A program made the position numbers and the translations under genes. A stretch of DNA of 64,000 nt from Shewanella carassii (lineage in GTDB: Bacteria > Pseudomonadota > Gammaproteobacteria > Enterobacterales > Shewanellaceae), in assembly GCF_002777975.1 (NCBI RefSeq), contig NZ_NGVS01000028.1, positions 94,511 to 158,510 on the forward strand. Reading direction: 5' to 3'. The notes under the pieces are model-generated. The model was not told where the DNA came from, made no database searches, and worked only from the letters and a program-made list of their open reading frames with translations. Shown piece by piece: positions 1 to 8,937 of the stretch. Each line of letters opens with the position of its first letter. Positions within the stretch are counted from its first letter, which is position 1.

Positions 1-965
1 ATACCGGTACCAACAATGAAGACACAGAATCCGATGCAGTTCATGCCTGTGGTCTTATTATTCGTGATCTTCCCCTCCTCGCCAGTAACTTCCGTAACCA
101 ACAATCCCTCAGTGATTACCTCAAAGCCAACAAGGTAGTCGGTATCGCCGATATCGACACCCGTAAGCTGACTCGTATTCTGCGGGAGAAAGGCGCTCAG
201 GCCGGTTGCATTCTGGTGGGTGAGCAGGACGTAGACAAGGCGCTGGCCGCCGCCAAGGCATTCCCTGGGCTGAAAGGCATGGACTTGGCCAAGGAAGTGA
301 CGACCGACAAGTCTTACACCTGGCGCAAGGGAACCTGGCGTTTGGAGAGCGGCCTGCCGGTCGATACTCCCGAGTCAGAACTCAAGTACAAGGTAGTGGC
401 TTATGACTACGGCGTGAAGCAGAACATACTGCGAATGCTGGTAGACAGAGGCTGTGATGTGACTGTGGTTCCCGCACAAACGCCTGCCAGTGAAGTGCTG
501 GCGATGGCACCGGATGGGGTATTCCTCTCCAACGGCCCCGGTGACCCGGAGCCATGTGACTACGCCATCAAGGCGATTCAGCAAATTCTCGAAACCGATA
601 TCCCGGTATTCGGCATCTGCCTTGGCCACCAACTGCTGGCGCTGGCCAACGGTGCCAAGACGCTGAAGATGAAGTTTGGTCACCACGGCGCTAACCACCC
701 TGTGAGCGATATTGACAAAGGCACTGTGATGATCACCAGCCAGAACCATGGTTTTGCTGCCGATGAAGCCACATTGCCTGCCAACATCAAGGTGACTCAC
801 AAGTCGCTGTTTGATGGCTCACTGCAAGGGATCCACCTGACAGACAAGCCGGCCTTCAGCTTCCAGGGCCACCCTGAAGCGAGTCCGGGGCCGCACGATT
901 GTGCGCCTCTGTTCGATCACTTTATCGAACTGATTGAGCAATACCGTCACCAAGTCAAGCTGTAA
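1..965 (+). CDS. carA: Carbamoyl-phosphate synthase small subunit (5' end missing)
   Basis: This is the glutaminase subunit of carbamoyl-phosphate synthetase; it releases ammonia from glutamine and passes it to CarB for pyrimidine and arginine synthesis in the cytosol. The reading frame is open from base 3, so the start codon lies before the window and about 320 residues are visible. The class I glutamine amidotransferase site is intact: FGICLGHQ, with the nucleophile Cys at codon 618-620, and a FQGHPEAS segment near base 870 that carries the catalytic His and Glu. The N-terminal CPSase domain is seen only in part. carB begins 23 bp after the stop, so the two form an operon. The usual arginine/pyrimidine control region upstream of carA is outside the window. 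Confidence 0.97.
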   Translation, partial: TGTNNEDTESDAVHACGLIIRDLPLLASNFRNQQSLSDYLKANKVVGIADIDTRKLTRILREKGAQAGCILVGEQDVDKALAAAKAFPGLKGMDLAKEVTTDKSYTWRKGTWRLESGLPVDTPESELKYKVVAYDYGVKQNILRMLVDRGCDVTVVPAQTPASEVLAMAPDGVFLSNGPGDPEPCDYAIKAIQQILETDIPVFGICLGHQLLALANGAKTLKMKFGHHGANHPVSDIDKGTVMITSQNHGFAADEATLPANIKVTHKSLFDGSLQGIHLTDKPAFSFQGHPEASPGPHDCAPLFDHFIELIEQYRHQVKL

Positions 966-988
966 TCGCCGGGAGAAGATAGAAGAAA

Positions 989-3900
989 ATGCCAAAACGT
1001 ACTGATATTCAAAGTATTCTTATCCTGGGTGCCGGCCCAATCGTTATCGGTCAGGCCTGTGAGTTTGACTATTCGGGAGCCCAGGCCTGTAAGGCGCTGA
1101 GAGAAGAGGGTTACCGGGTTATTCTGGTGAACTCCAACCCTGCAACCATTATGACAGACCCGGAAATGGCCGATGCCACATACATCGAGCCTATCCACTG
1201 GGAAGTGGTGCGCAACATTATCGCCAAAGAACGCCCCGATGCGATTCTGCCAACCATGGGCGGTCAGACGGCGCTGAACTGCGCCCTGGAACTGGAAGCC
1301 AAAGGCGTATTGAAAGAGTTTGACGTCGAGATGATCGGTGCCACTGCCGATGCCATTGATAAGGCCGAAGACCGTGCCCGTTTCGACAAGGCGATGAAGA
1401 GTATCGGTCTCGAGTGTCCTCGTGCCGGTATTGCCCACAGCATGGAAGAAGCGCACAAGGTACTGAATGAAGTGGGCTTCCCCTGCATCATTCGCCCCTC
1501 TTTCACTATGGGCGGCAGCGGTGGCGGTATCGCTTACAACGTCGAAGAGTTTGAAGAGATCTGTACCCGAGGTCTGGACTTGTCGCCGACCAATGAACTG
1601 CTGATTGACGAGTCGCTGATTGGCTGGAAAGAGTACGAGATGGAAGTGGTGCGCGATCGTAACGATAACTGCATCATAGTCTGCGCCATCGAAAACTTTG
1701 ACCCCATGGGTGTACACACAGGTGACTCCATCACAGTTGCACCGGCTCAGACCCTGACCGACAAAGAATATCAACTGATGCGTAACGCCTCCATGGCGGT
1801 GCTGCGGGAAATCGGTGTTGAAACCGGTGGTTCCAACGTGCAGTTTGGTATCAACCCCAAAGATGGTCGCATGGTGATCATCGAGATGAACCCACGGGTA
1901 TCGCGCTCATCTGCGCTGGCCTCCAAGGCGACCGGTTTCCCGATTGCCAAGGTTGCGGCCAAGCTGGCGGTGGGCTTTACCCTGGATGAGCTGATGAACG
2001 ACATTACCGGCGGTTTGACTCCGGCTTCGTTCGAGCCTTCTATCGACTATGTGGTTACCAAAATTCCTCGCTTCAACTTCGAGAAGTTTGCCGGCTCCAA
2101 CGACCGCCTGACCACTCAGATGAAGTCTGTCGGTGAAGTGATGGCCATCGGCCGTACCTTCCAGGAGTCGATGCAAAAAGCTCTGCGCGGCCTGGAAACC
2201 GGGATGACAGGTTTTGACCCTATCGTGGATATCAACGAGCCGGAAGCCCTGGCCAAGATACGTTACGAGTTGCAGGATGTGGGCCCTGAGCGTCCTTGGT
2301 ATATCGCCGATGCTTTCCGCGCCGGTATGTCTATGGAAGGTATCCGTCGCATCACCAACATAGACCCTTGGTTCCTGGTGCAGATTGAAGATCTGGTGCT
2401 GCAGGAAGAGAAGGTCAAGGAAAGCGGCTGGAGCGGTCTTACCCAGGAGTTCCTGCGCAAGTTGAAGCGTAAAGGTTTCTCCGATGCGCGCCTGGCGTCA
2501 CTGCTGGGGGTTTCTGAAAGTGAAGTGCGCAAACTGCGTCACAAGTATGAACTCTTCCCTGTCTACAAGCGGGTAGATACCTGCGCCGCCGAGTTCGCCA
2601 CGGATACCGCCTACATGTACTCCACCTACGAGGAAGAGTGTGAGGCCAATCCGTCCGATAAAGACAAGATCATGGTGATAGGTGGCGGCCCTAACCGTAT
2701 CGGTCAGGGTATCGAGTTCGACTACTGTTGTGTGCATGCGGCGCTGGCGATGCGTGAAGACGGTTATGAAACCATTATGGTTAACTGTAACCCTGAAACC
2801 GTTTCCACCGACTATGACACCTCTGACAGACTCTACTTTGAACCTGTTACCCTGGAAGACGTACTGGAAATCGTGCGGGTTGAGCAGCCCAAAGGGGTTA
2901 TCGTGCAGTATGGTGGCCAAACGCCACTGAAACTGGCCCGCGCCCTGGAAGCCGCAGGTGTGCCCATCATAGGAACCAGCCCGGATGCCATCGACCGCGC
3001 CGAAGACCGTGAGCGCTTCCAACAAGCGGTTGAACGTTTGGGGCTGAAACAGCCTGAAAACAGCACAGTGACCAATCTGGAGCAGGCGGTACTGGATGCC
3101 GAGCGTATAGGTTACCCTCTGGTGGTTCGTCCCTCCTATGTATTGGGTGGCCGGGCGATGGAAATCGTCTACGATGAGCAGGATCTGCGCCGTTACTTCA
3201 ACGAAGCCGTGAGCGTATCCAACGAGTCGCCGGTACTGCTGGACCGCTTCCTGGATGACGCCACCGAAGTAGACGTGGACGCCATCTGCGATGGTAAAGA
3301 TGTGGTTATCGGCGGCATCATGGAGCATATCGAACAGGCCGGTGTTCACTCAGGTGACTCAGGTTGTTCACTGCCTCCTTACACTCTCTCCAAGGCGATT
3401 CAGGATGAGATGCGCGAGCAGGTACGCAAGCTGGCGCTGGAACTGGGCGTTGTTGGTCTGATGAACGTGCAGTTTGCGGTCAAGAGCGACGTGATTTACC
3501 TGATTGAGGTGAACCCGCGTGCCGCCCGCACAGTGCCTTTCGTATCCAAGGCCACAGGCGTGCCTCTGGCCAAGATTGCCGCCCGGGTAATGGCCGGTAC
3601 TTCACTGGCCGAACAGCAACATACTCAGGAAGTGATCCCGCCTTACTACTCAGTGAAGGAAGTGGTTCTGCCGTTCAACAAGTTCCCGGGTGTTGACCCG
3701 CTGCTCGGCCCTGAAATGCGCTCTACCGGTGAGGTGATGGGGGTGGGTGATACCTTCGCCGAAGCCTACGCCAAGGCGCAACTGGGCTCAGTGAAGGATG
3801 TACCCAAGTCAGGCCGCGCCCTGTTGTCTGTTCGTCACAGCGACAAGAAGCGGGTTTCGGATCTGGCGGCCAAGCTGATTGAACTCGGCTATGAGCTGGA

Positions 3901-4210
3901 TGCCACCCACGGTACGGCTGTGGTGCTGGGTGAAGCGGGTATCAATCCTCGCTTGGTGAACAAGGTGCATGAAGGTCGTCCACACATTCTTGACCGGATC
4001 AAGAACGGTGAATACACCTACATAGTGAATACCACGGAGGGTCGTCAGGCCATCGAGGATTCCAGACAGCTGCGCCGCGGCGCGCTGCAGCACAAGGTGA
4101 ATTACACCACCACCATGAATGCGGCTTTTGCAACCTGTATGGCCCATGATGCCGACGACAGAAGCAATGTTGCCTCGGTGCAGGAACTGCACGCCAGAGT
4201 CAACAAGTAA
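989..4210 (+). CDS. carB: Carbamoyl-phosphate synthase large subunit
   Basis: This 1073-aa ATP-grasp enzyme makes carbamoyl phosphate from bicarbonate, ammonia supplied by CarA, and two ATP. Its length equals that of the E. coli enzyme. The two homologous synthetase halves are visible: the N-terminal half starts with [14 protein letters not shown] and the second, at about residue 556, with [14 protein letters not shown]. Each half has its own ATP-grasp glycine loop (FTMGGSGGG and [10 protein letters not shown]). The last 140 residues or so are the MGS-type allosteric domain that binds UMP and ornithine in this family. A GGGAGAAG ribosome-binding site precedes the ATG, and a strong terminator follows the stop. 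Confidence 0.98.
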   Translation: MPKRTDIQSILILGAGPIVIGQACEFDYSGAQACKALREEGYRVILVNSNPATIMTDPEMADATYIEPIHWEVVRNIIAKERPDAILPTMGGQTALNCALELEAKGVLKEFDVEMIGATADAIDKAEDRARFDKAMKSIGLECPRAGIAHSMEEAHKVLNEVGFPCIIRPSFTMGGSGGGIAYNVEEFEEICTRGLDLSPTNELLIDESLIGWKEYEMEVVRDRNDNCIIVCAIENFDPMGVHTGDSITVAPAQTLTDKEYQLMRNASMAVLREIGVETGGSNVQFGINPKDGRMVIIEMNPRVSRSSALASKATGFPIAKVAAKLAVGFTLDELMNDITGGLTPASFEPSIDYVVTKIPRFNFEKFAGSNDRLTTQMKSVGEVMAIGRTFQESMQKALRGLETGMTGFDPIVDINEPEALAKIRYELQDVGPERPWYIADAFRAGMSMEGIRRITNIDPWFLVQIEDLVLQEEKVKESGWSGLTQEFLRKLKRKGFSDARLASLLGVSESEVRKLRHKYELFPVYKRVDTCAAEFATDTAYMYSTYEEECEANPSDKDKIMVIGGGPNRIGQGIEFDYCCVHAALAMREDGYETIMVNCNPETVSTDYDTSDRLYFEPVTLEDVLEIVRVEQPKGVIVQYGGQTPLKLARALEAAGVPIIGTSPDAIDRAEDRERFQQAVERLGLKQPENSTVTNLEQAVLDAERIGYPLVVRPSYVLGGRAMEIVYDEQDLRRYFNEAVSVSNESPVLLDRFLDDATEVDVDAICDGKDVVIGGIMEHIEQAGVHSGDSGCSLPPYTLSKAIQDEMREQVRKLALELGVVGLMNVQFAVKSDVIYLIEVNPRAARTVPFVSKATGVPLAKIAARVMAGTSLAEQQHTQEVIPPYYSVKEVVLPFNKFPGVDPLLGPEMRSTGEVMGVGDTFAEAYAKAQLGSVKDVPKSGRALLSVRHSDKKRVSDLAAKLIELGYELDATHGTAVVLGEAGINPRLVNKVHEGRPHILDRIKNGEYTYIVNTTEGRQAIEDSRQLRRGALQHKVNYTTTMNAAFATCMAHDADDRSNVASVQELHARVNK

Positions 4211-4239
4211 ACGCTGTCAGTCAGTAACTGAAACTGACC

Positions 4240-4270
4240 AGGCCACCCATTAGGGTGGCCTGTTTTTTTA
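4240..4270 (+). terminator. Rho-independent terminator of carAB
   Basis: A 9-bp stem (AGGCCACCC / GGGTGGCCT) closes a four-base loop (ATTA), and the sequence GTTTTTTT follows directly. It lies 30 bp after the carB stop. Confidence 0.9.
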
Positions 4271-4285
4271 TAGGTCGGATGATTT

Positions 4286-4406
4286 CTTGGGAAGGTGCGG
4301 ACAGGCCCCGGCATACATTCAGTCAGATGCCTTGAACGCCAATTGCTGTGCAAGCCACTCTCTACAAAAAAGAACGCCGCGAAGACTTATTCGCACCTTC
4401 CCTTGG
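4286..4406. repeat. Inverted pair of a dispersed GCACCTTCCC repeat
   Basis: CTTGGGAAGGTGCGG (4286-4300) and TTCGCACCTTCCCTTGG (4390-4406) form an inverted pair about 90 bp apart between the carB terminator and the next gene. The right arm with its preceding bases, ACTTATTCGCACCTTCCC, recurs with two differences between torA and torD (see 54250-54289). It therefore looks like a dispersed intergenic repeat of this genome. The rest of the 4271-4498 gap shows no gene. Confidence 0.5.
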
Positions 4407-4498
4407 CTTTGGGATCTTGGCGGCTCTTGCTAAACTCGCCATTATCAAGGCGTTTCATTTAAGATGCTGCAATCAAGATGTTTCAGGGAAAGGAAGTG

Positions 4499-7423
4499 AT
4501 GATACTCGAGTCTGTCTCAAAGGAGCCCAAGGGCCGGGAAAGCGCTGTGGGGCGAGTCAAAGGGTTGTTCAACCGGCGGCGTAACACGCAGGCTCTGGCC
4601 TTAAGCCTTGGCTTGGCTTTGAGCCTCGGCAGCAACGGCGTGCGGGCCGATATCAACACCGTGCCTTTGGTGGCACCCTTGTATCACGGCGGCGAACTGC
4701 TGCAAAAGCAGCTGTTTAAAGGGTTGGAGCTCAGTGTCACCACAGGGCGCGATCTGGCGATATTTTCTGTTGCCGGTATGAGCCTGGATGCCTACATTTT
4801 AACGCTGCCGCTCGATGCGCCGACCAAGGCCAGGGTCATAGCCCGGCTGTCGGATCCTTTCTACAGCATCCCCCTTGGGCATTTTCTCTACCTTTTTTAC
4901 GACAGATACAGCCGCGCCGAGAACCGGGATCAGTTCCGGGATTATCTGCTGAGCCAATACAGCAAGGAGCAAATCGCCCCCTGGCAGCATTCGCTGTTCA
5001 GCCTGGAAGAGCAGGTTAAAGACAACACCGAACCGACCGCTGAAGCCAATGACAGACGCGAGGGCATGACGCTCAATCGCCAGTTGGTTACCATGTTGGT
5101 GACTATCTATGATCGCCTGTTCAACAATGATGACTGGGCCCTTGGCAAGATACTGCCGGAGCATTACCGCTATCTTGGCAACACCCCTGAAGATTTGGCG
5201 CTGATTGCCGACATTCAGCCGCTGATCATCAATGAGATTGGCAAGTATGTCGGCAGTCTGCCTGAGGGGGATATGCGCAGCGCCCTCGAGCTGATTATTG
5301 AAGATGGCAAGGCGGAAAATGCCGCCAAGGTAAACAACAAGGCGCAGGCGATAACCGTTACTCTTATCGACTTTGTCCGTCTCAATGTGCTCAAGGCCTA
5401 TCGCCAATATGCATTACCGGCGCAGCGGGCAAAAGCCTTTTCGGCCTGGATGCAGGCCAGTCTCAAGGAAGATCCCAAGGGGCTGAGTGATTTTCTGGCA
5501 AGTTGGAGTCAACGCCCAAGAGCGGTGCAGATAACGGTAGATGGCTTGAGCCAGGGACTGATGCAGGCGTTGGTTGCACCCAATTCCGGCCCTTATCTCA
5601 AAGAAGTACTTGCCAGGGACGCGGCTTTGTCGCAACTCACGCCCGCGTCAGCCAAGGGGCGGCCGCAGCACACTCCCAAACAGGACTTTTTGCGTCAGCT
5701 GGTGAAAAATGGCGCCACCGACCAGTACTATCTGCCGTTTTTCAAGTCACTCTATCGCCGGAGTGAGAATGGCATAGCCACAGGAGGCATCTCTTCCACG
5801 CCGACCATCAGTGTGCGCAATCTGCCGATTATCAAGACAGGCGCCGCAGTGTCCGGTAAGGGCGGCACAGGGATCCCCAATTTTCACTTTGTCGATCGCA
5901 CCCGTGACCGGGCCTATTACTTTTTCGGCAACGACGCCCTGCAGCTCGAAAATCTGGTGGAGAGCCGCGGCATGCGTACCATGTTCGACCGGCTGAATTA
6001 TCTCAAGACCTTAAACTGCAACGCCCAATATGACTGGAACGCCCAGACCAGTTTCGATGCCCTGGTCAATCTGGGGCTGGGGGAAGCGATCCGTGATTTT
6101 GGTGAGCAGCGCTGTCTCAATGAGTTGTCGCTGCGCGCCGAAGCCGAGAGGGACTTGCAACATAGCGTGGCGGCGGTTCGCAAGCAACTCGAGGCCTACG
6201 ACAAGATGGGGGCCTGGCGGCTGTTTTCCCGCATGAGCTTGCGGGGTAAGCTCAATGAACAGCTCAATGAGCTGGCCTTGCTGAGTGAGCAGGCAATGCC
6301 GGACTATCTGCTTATTTATAACCCCTGGCCGGATCACTTCGCTCATTTCAAGGGGCCGTTCAGCGACGAAATCATAGCGCCGACCGGTGAGCTTAACCGC
6401 CTCGATTACTGGCTCGGCCGTCTGGACAAGGTGTATCGGGACGCGGGTATCTATCCGCAGACGCTGTGGGGCATGGCCGGCGATCATGGTTTGGCACCTG
6501 TGTATCACACCCTTAACCCTGAACTGGTGCTGCAAGATGCGCTCAAGCAGCGCGGGGTCGAGCTCAAGATAAGCAAAATCTCCTCTGATGAAGGAGAAGG
6601 TCCCAAGATAACCAACAACCTCAATCCGCCTTCACTGCATGGGGTAGATTTGGTGATAGCCTCCACTGCCGGTGGCAACTATATGCTGGACTTCTTTAAC
6701 TCGGACCGAGGTTGGCAGCTGCAACCTCTGTATCAAGAGTTGACCCGTTTTAAGGTTAAAGAAGGCAAGGCGCTGGATATGGTCAGCCTGCTTGCCGATG
6801 AGTTGCAGGAATCGCTGGATTATCTGGTGGTGCGCCAAAGCGATTGTACGCTTGATAGCTGCTCTGTGCGTTTGGTGGGATACAGAAACGGGCAGCGCCG
6901 CGATGAAATGATCAGTCGTGAATCGGGCGTTATCCGTTATCAAGCGCTGGATGCTAAGGGCGCGCCTGAGCTGCTGGCACTGGCTCAGAGTAACCCTTAT
7001 CTGTTGCCGCTGTCTGATGTTCAGTTATCGGCCAAACAACAACTGCTCGAATTGTGCCTGGGGAGTGCCAAGGGCTGCAGCGCCGATCAGTGGCGCAATC
7101 TGGCGGCCATGAGTCCCAGACCCGATGCCGTGGTGCAGCTGGCACATCTCTATGATGAAGATAGGGCCGGCACCATCAACCTCTTCCCCAAAGAGGGATT
7201 TGGCTATAACACCCTGGTGCCGGGGCGTCATGCGGGCGAGCATTATCTGGAAAAAGATGCCTTCATAGGTTTCTGGGGCGAGCCTAGCAAACCCGGCCAG
7301 AGATTGGGGCCGCTGGATAACGGCTCACTGGCACCGACTTTGTATCAGTACCTTACCGGTGAGCAGGTCGAGGTAGGAGACAATGGTTGGGGCTATCCCT
7401 CTGTGCTTTCGAGTCTTAACTGA
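4499..7423 (+). CDS. Exported alkaline-phosphatase-superfamily hydrolase
   Basis: A protein of about 974 residues with an N-terminal export signal: a long basic segment (RRRNTQ), then a hydrophobic stretch ending in GVRA-D. The C-terminal half carries the metal-binding pattern of the alkaline phosphatase / type I phosphodiesterase fold: FFGND (about residue 472), WPDHFAHFKGP (about 610), GDHG (about 660) and PGRHAGEH near the end (about 910). The substrate cannot be told from sequence; a periplasmic or surface phosphodiesterase or phosphatase is the best guess. The first 400 residues match nothing I recognise. ATG 4499 was chosen because AGGGAAAGGA lies just upstream; GTG 4496 and ATG 4478 are in frame and possible. 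No partner gene is obvious. Confidence 0.8.
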   Translation: MILESVSKEPKGRESAVGRVKGLFNRRRNTQALALSLGLALSLGSNGVRADINTVPLVAPLYHGGELLQKQLFKGLELSVTTGRDLAIFSVAGMSLDAYILTLPLDAPTKARVIARLSDPFYSIPLGHFLYLFYDRYSRAENRDQFRDYLLSQYSKEQIAPWQHSLFSLEEQVKDNTEPTAEANDRREGMTLNRQLVTMLVTIYDRLFNNDDWALGKILPEHYRYLGNTPEDLALIADIQPLIINEIGKYVGSLPEGDMRSALELIIEDGKAENAAKVNNKAQAITVTLIDFVRLNVLKAYRQYALPAQRAKAFSAWMQASLKEDPKGLSDFLASWSQRPRAVQITVDGLSQGLMQALVAPNSGPYLKEVLARDAALSQLTPASAKGRPQHTPKQDFLRQLVKNGATDQYYLPFFKSLYRRSENGIATGGISSTPTISVRNLPIIKTGAAVSGKGGTGIPNFHFVDRTRDRAYYFFGNDALQLENLVESRGMRTMFDRLNYLKTLNCNAQYDWNAQTSFDALVNLGLGEAIRDFGEQRCLNELSLRAEAERDLQHSVAAVRKQLEAYDKMGAWRLFSRMSLRGKLNEQLNELALLSEQAMPDYLLIYNPWPDHFAHFKGPFSDEIIAPTGELNRLDYWLGRLDKVYRDAGIYPQTLWGMAGDHGLAPVYHTLNPELVLQDALKQRGVELKISKISSDEGEGPKITNNLNPPSLHGVDLVIASTAGGNYMLDFFNSDRGWQLQPLYQELTRFKVKEGKALDMVSLLADELQESLDYLVVRQSDCTLDSCSVRLVGYRNGQRRDEMISRESGVIRYQALDAKGAPELLALAQSNPYLLPLSDVQLSAKQQLLELCLGSAKGCSADQWRNLAAMSPRPDAVVQLAHLYDEDRAGTINLFPKEGFGYNTLVPGRHAGEHYLEKDAFIGFWGEPSKPGQRLGPLDNGSLAPTLYQYLTGEQVEVGDNGWGYPSVLSSLN

Positions 7424-7667
7424 GATGAATTTATTATCGTCGGTGCCACAGAAACAGAGATTTTTGTCGCCATCACTGGCAAGCCTGCCATGCCTTAGGT
7501 AAGCTTGTAGCCAAGATGAATTGAGTTTTGGCCGGTGTGTTCTCCGGTATTCCGCTATGCATCCCTGGCGCCGCAGACAAAATGGCGCCCATTCACCCGA
7601 AAAATGAGTCTCTGTTGGCCCTTGGCTGACGGAGGCTGCTTTTGTTTGACAGGAGACGAAAGAGATT

Positions 7668-8144
7668 ATGAACAAGGTTCCCATGACCCTGGTTGGGGCA
7701 GAACAGTTGCGCAAAGAACTGGATATACTCAAGTTTGATCGCCGTCCCAAGATCACCGAGGCAATTGCCGCGGCGCGTGAACTGGGGGATTTGAAAGAAA
7801 ACGCCGAATACCATGCCGCCCGTGAAGAGCAAGGCATTTGCGAAGCCCGTATCCGCGATATCGAAGGCAAACTGTCCAACGCCCAGATCATTGATGTGAC
7901 CAAGATGCCCAACAATGGCCGGATCATCTTTGGTTCTACCGTGACCATACTGAACCTGGACACAGATGCCGAAGTGACTTACCGCATTGTCGGTGACGAT
8001 GAGGCGAATATCAAAGAGAACCTGATCTCGGTGAACTCCCCCATTGCCCGTGGCCTTATCGGTAAAAATCTGGGGGATGAAGTCAATATTCAAACTCCCG
8101 GTGGCCTGGCAGAATATGAAGTTGTCGCCGTCGAATATATCTGA
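7668..8144 (+). CDS. greA: Transcription elongation factor GreA
   Basis: GreA binds the RNA polymerase secondary channel and triggers cleavage of backtracked RNA. The 158-aa length is standard. Residues 1-75 form the coiled-coil domain, including the acidic tip ([15 protein letters not shown]), and residues 80-158 the FKBP-like C-terminal domain ending in [14 protein letters not shown] lies 11-12 bases before the ATG. The roughly 240-bp leader after the preceding gene holds a GGCGCC...GGCGCC inverted repeat (about 7567-7590) and no ORF I would call. A terminator follows directly, so greA appears to be its own unit. Confidence 0.97.
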   Translation: MNKVPMTLVGAEQLRKELDILKFDRRPKITEAIAAARELGDLKENAEYHAAREEQGICEARIRDIEGKLSNAQIIDVTKMPNNGRIIFGSTVTILNLDTDAEVTYRIVGDDEANIKENLISVNSPIARGLIGKNLGDEVNIQTPGGLAEYEVVAVEYI

Positions 8145-8154
8145 TTGCGTTATC

Positions 8155-8178
8155 AAGCCGCCTCCGGGCGGCTTTTTT
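8155..8178 (+). terminator. Terminator after greA
   Basis: GCCGCC / GGCGGC stem with a four-base loop, flanked by AA and a run of six T; it starts 11 bp after the greA stop. Confidence 0.9.
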
Positions 8179-8251
8179 GTGCAAGATGGACAAAGTTTAA
8201 TTTGCCCGTCAGGGCTTGAAAGACTAGCATCCGCCCAAATAACCATTATCA

Positions 8252-8818
8252 ATGGACACCTTGTTGCTGAAAATCATGCGCCTCTTTACCCTGCTGATCG
8301 CCATAGGTCTGCTGGGAAATGTGTATTCCGGGATTGCCTCAGATGCAACTTGGAAGGCGTTTGAACAGGCTTTGCCCGAGCTCAGTCAGCAAGATGCTGA
8401 CAAAGAGCCGTTGTCCATAGCTTCATCTACCTCAGTTGGTCAGGAGTCTCAAGTCCAAGAGGCCCGGTATCACAAGTTTGGCAAGCATGATGCTAGTGGC
8501 AGAGCTGAGGTGGATGGCAAGGTTTCCCTGTCTGACTTATCCAAGTTGCTGCGCTCCGAGCAGGGCGACCAACTCTATTCTGCCCCTGGTGCTCGTCTGC
8601 GCTGTCTCAGTATGGCCGCTCAGCAGGATGTGCCCGAGCCGCCCTATGAATTGGCGTTTGAAATCGCTATGCCACCGGCGCCAGTGCTCAGCATAGGTTT
8701 TGCCGAGCAGTTGCCTATCGAGCTGAATTGGACCTTAACGCACCCCGGGGCTGGTTTGCGCCTTGGGGGCTGGAAAGACGCCAACCTCCGCTATCGCTTC
8801 AGTCAGCAGGCCGCCTGA
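8252..8818 (+). CDS. Small secreted protein of unknown function upstream of secDF
   Basis: An ORF of 188 aa (180 aa from the alternative ATG at 8276) with a clear signal peptide, MRLFTLLIAIGLLGNVYSG. The mature part is polar, with a C-terminal segment rich in Pro, Trp and Arg (ELNWTLTHPGAG, then LGGWKDANLRYRFSQQAA). I recognise no domain. It sits alone between the greA terminator and secD, in the same direction and 119 bp before secD. Seven bases immediately after its stop codon can pair with the secD ribosome-binding site. Position, signal peptide and leader resemble SecM (secA) and VemP (Vibrio secDF2), so a role as a translation-arrest export sensor is a reasonable but unproven inference; it could also be an ordinary periplasmic protein. 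Confidence 0.7.
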   Translation: MDTLLLKIMRLFTLLIAIGLLGNVYSGIASDATWKAFEQALPELSQQDADKEPLSIASSTSVGQESQVQEARYHKFGKHDASGRAEVDGKVSLSDLSKLLRSEQGDQLYSAPGARLRCLSMAAQQDVPEPPYELAFEIAMPPAPVLSIGFAEQLPIELNWTLTHPGAGLRLGGWKDANLRYRFSQQAA

Positions 8819-8937
8819 CGCTCTCTACCGGGCTTTTCTGTCCGGATTTCACTTCATCTGTTGTCAGTCACTCCGTCATTGGATGGCTGCGACTGTGATA
8901 TGTGGCTTAAGCCACGAGTCGAAAAGAGAGCATAAAT
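8819..8937 (+). promoter_or_regulatory. Structured leader of secD with sequestered ribosome-binding site
   Basis: GCTCTCT (8820-8826), which begins two bases after the stop of the upstream ORF, is exactly complementary to AGAGAGC (8925-8931), the ribosome-binding site of secD. Between them lie CCGG...CCGG (about 8828-8845), CAGTC...GACTG and a perfect 14-bp palindrome GTGGCTTAAGCCAC (8902-8915). If the long-range pairing forms, secD translation would be closed until a ribosome paused at the end of the upstream ORF covers the first arm. The pairing is seen in the sequence; the regulatory role is inferred. Confidence 0.5.

Noticed and set aside
2498..3349. 283-aa minus-strand ORF in carB
   Set aside because: Antisense shadow of the second synthetase half of CarB.
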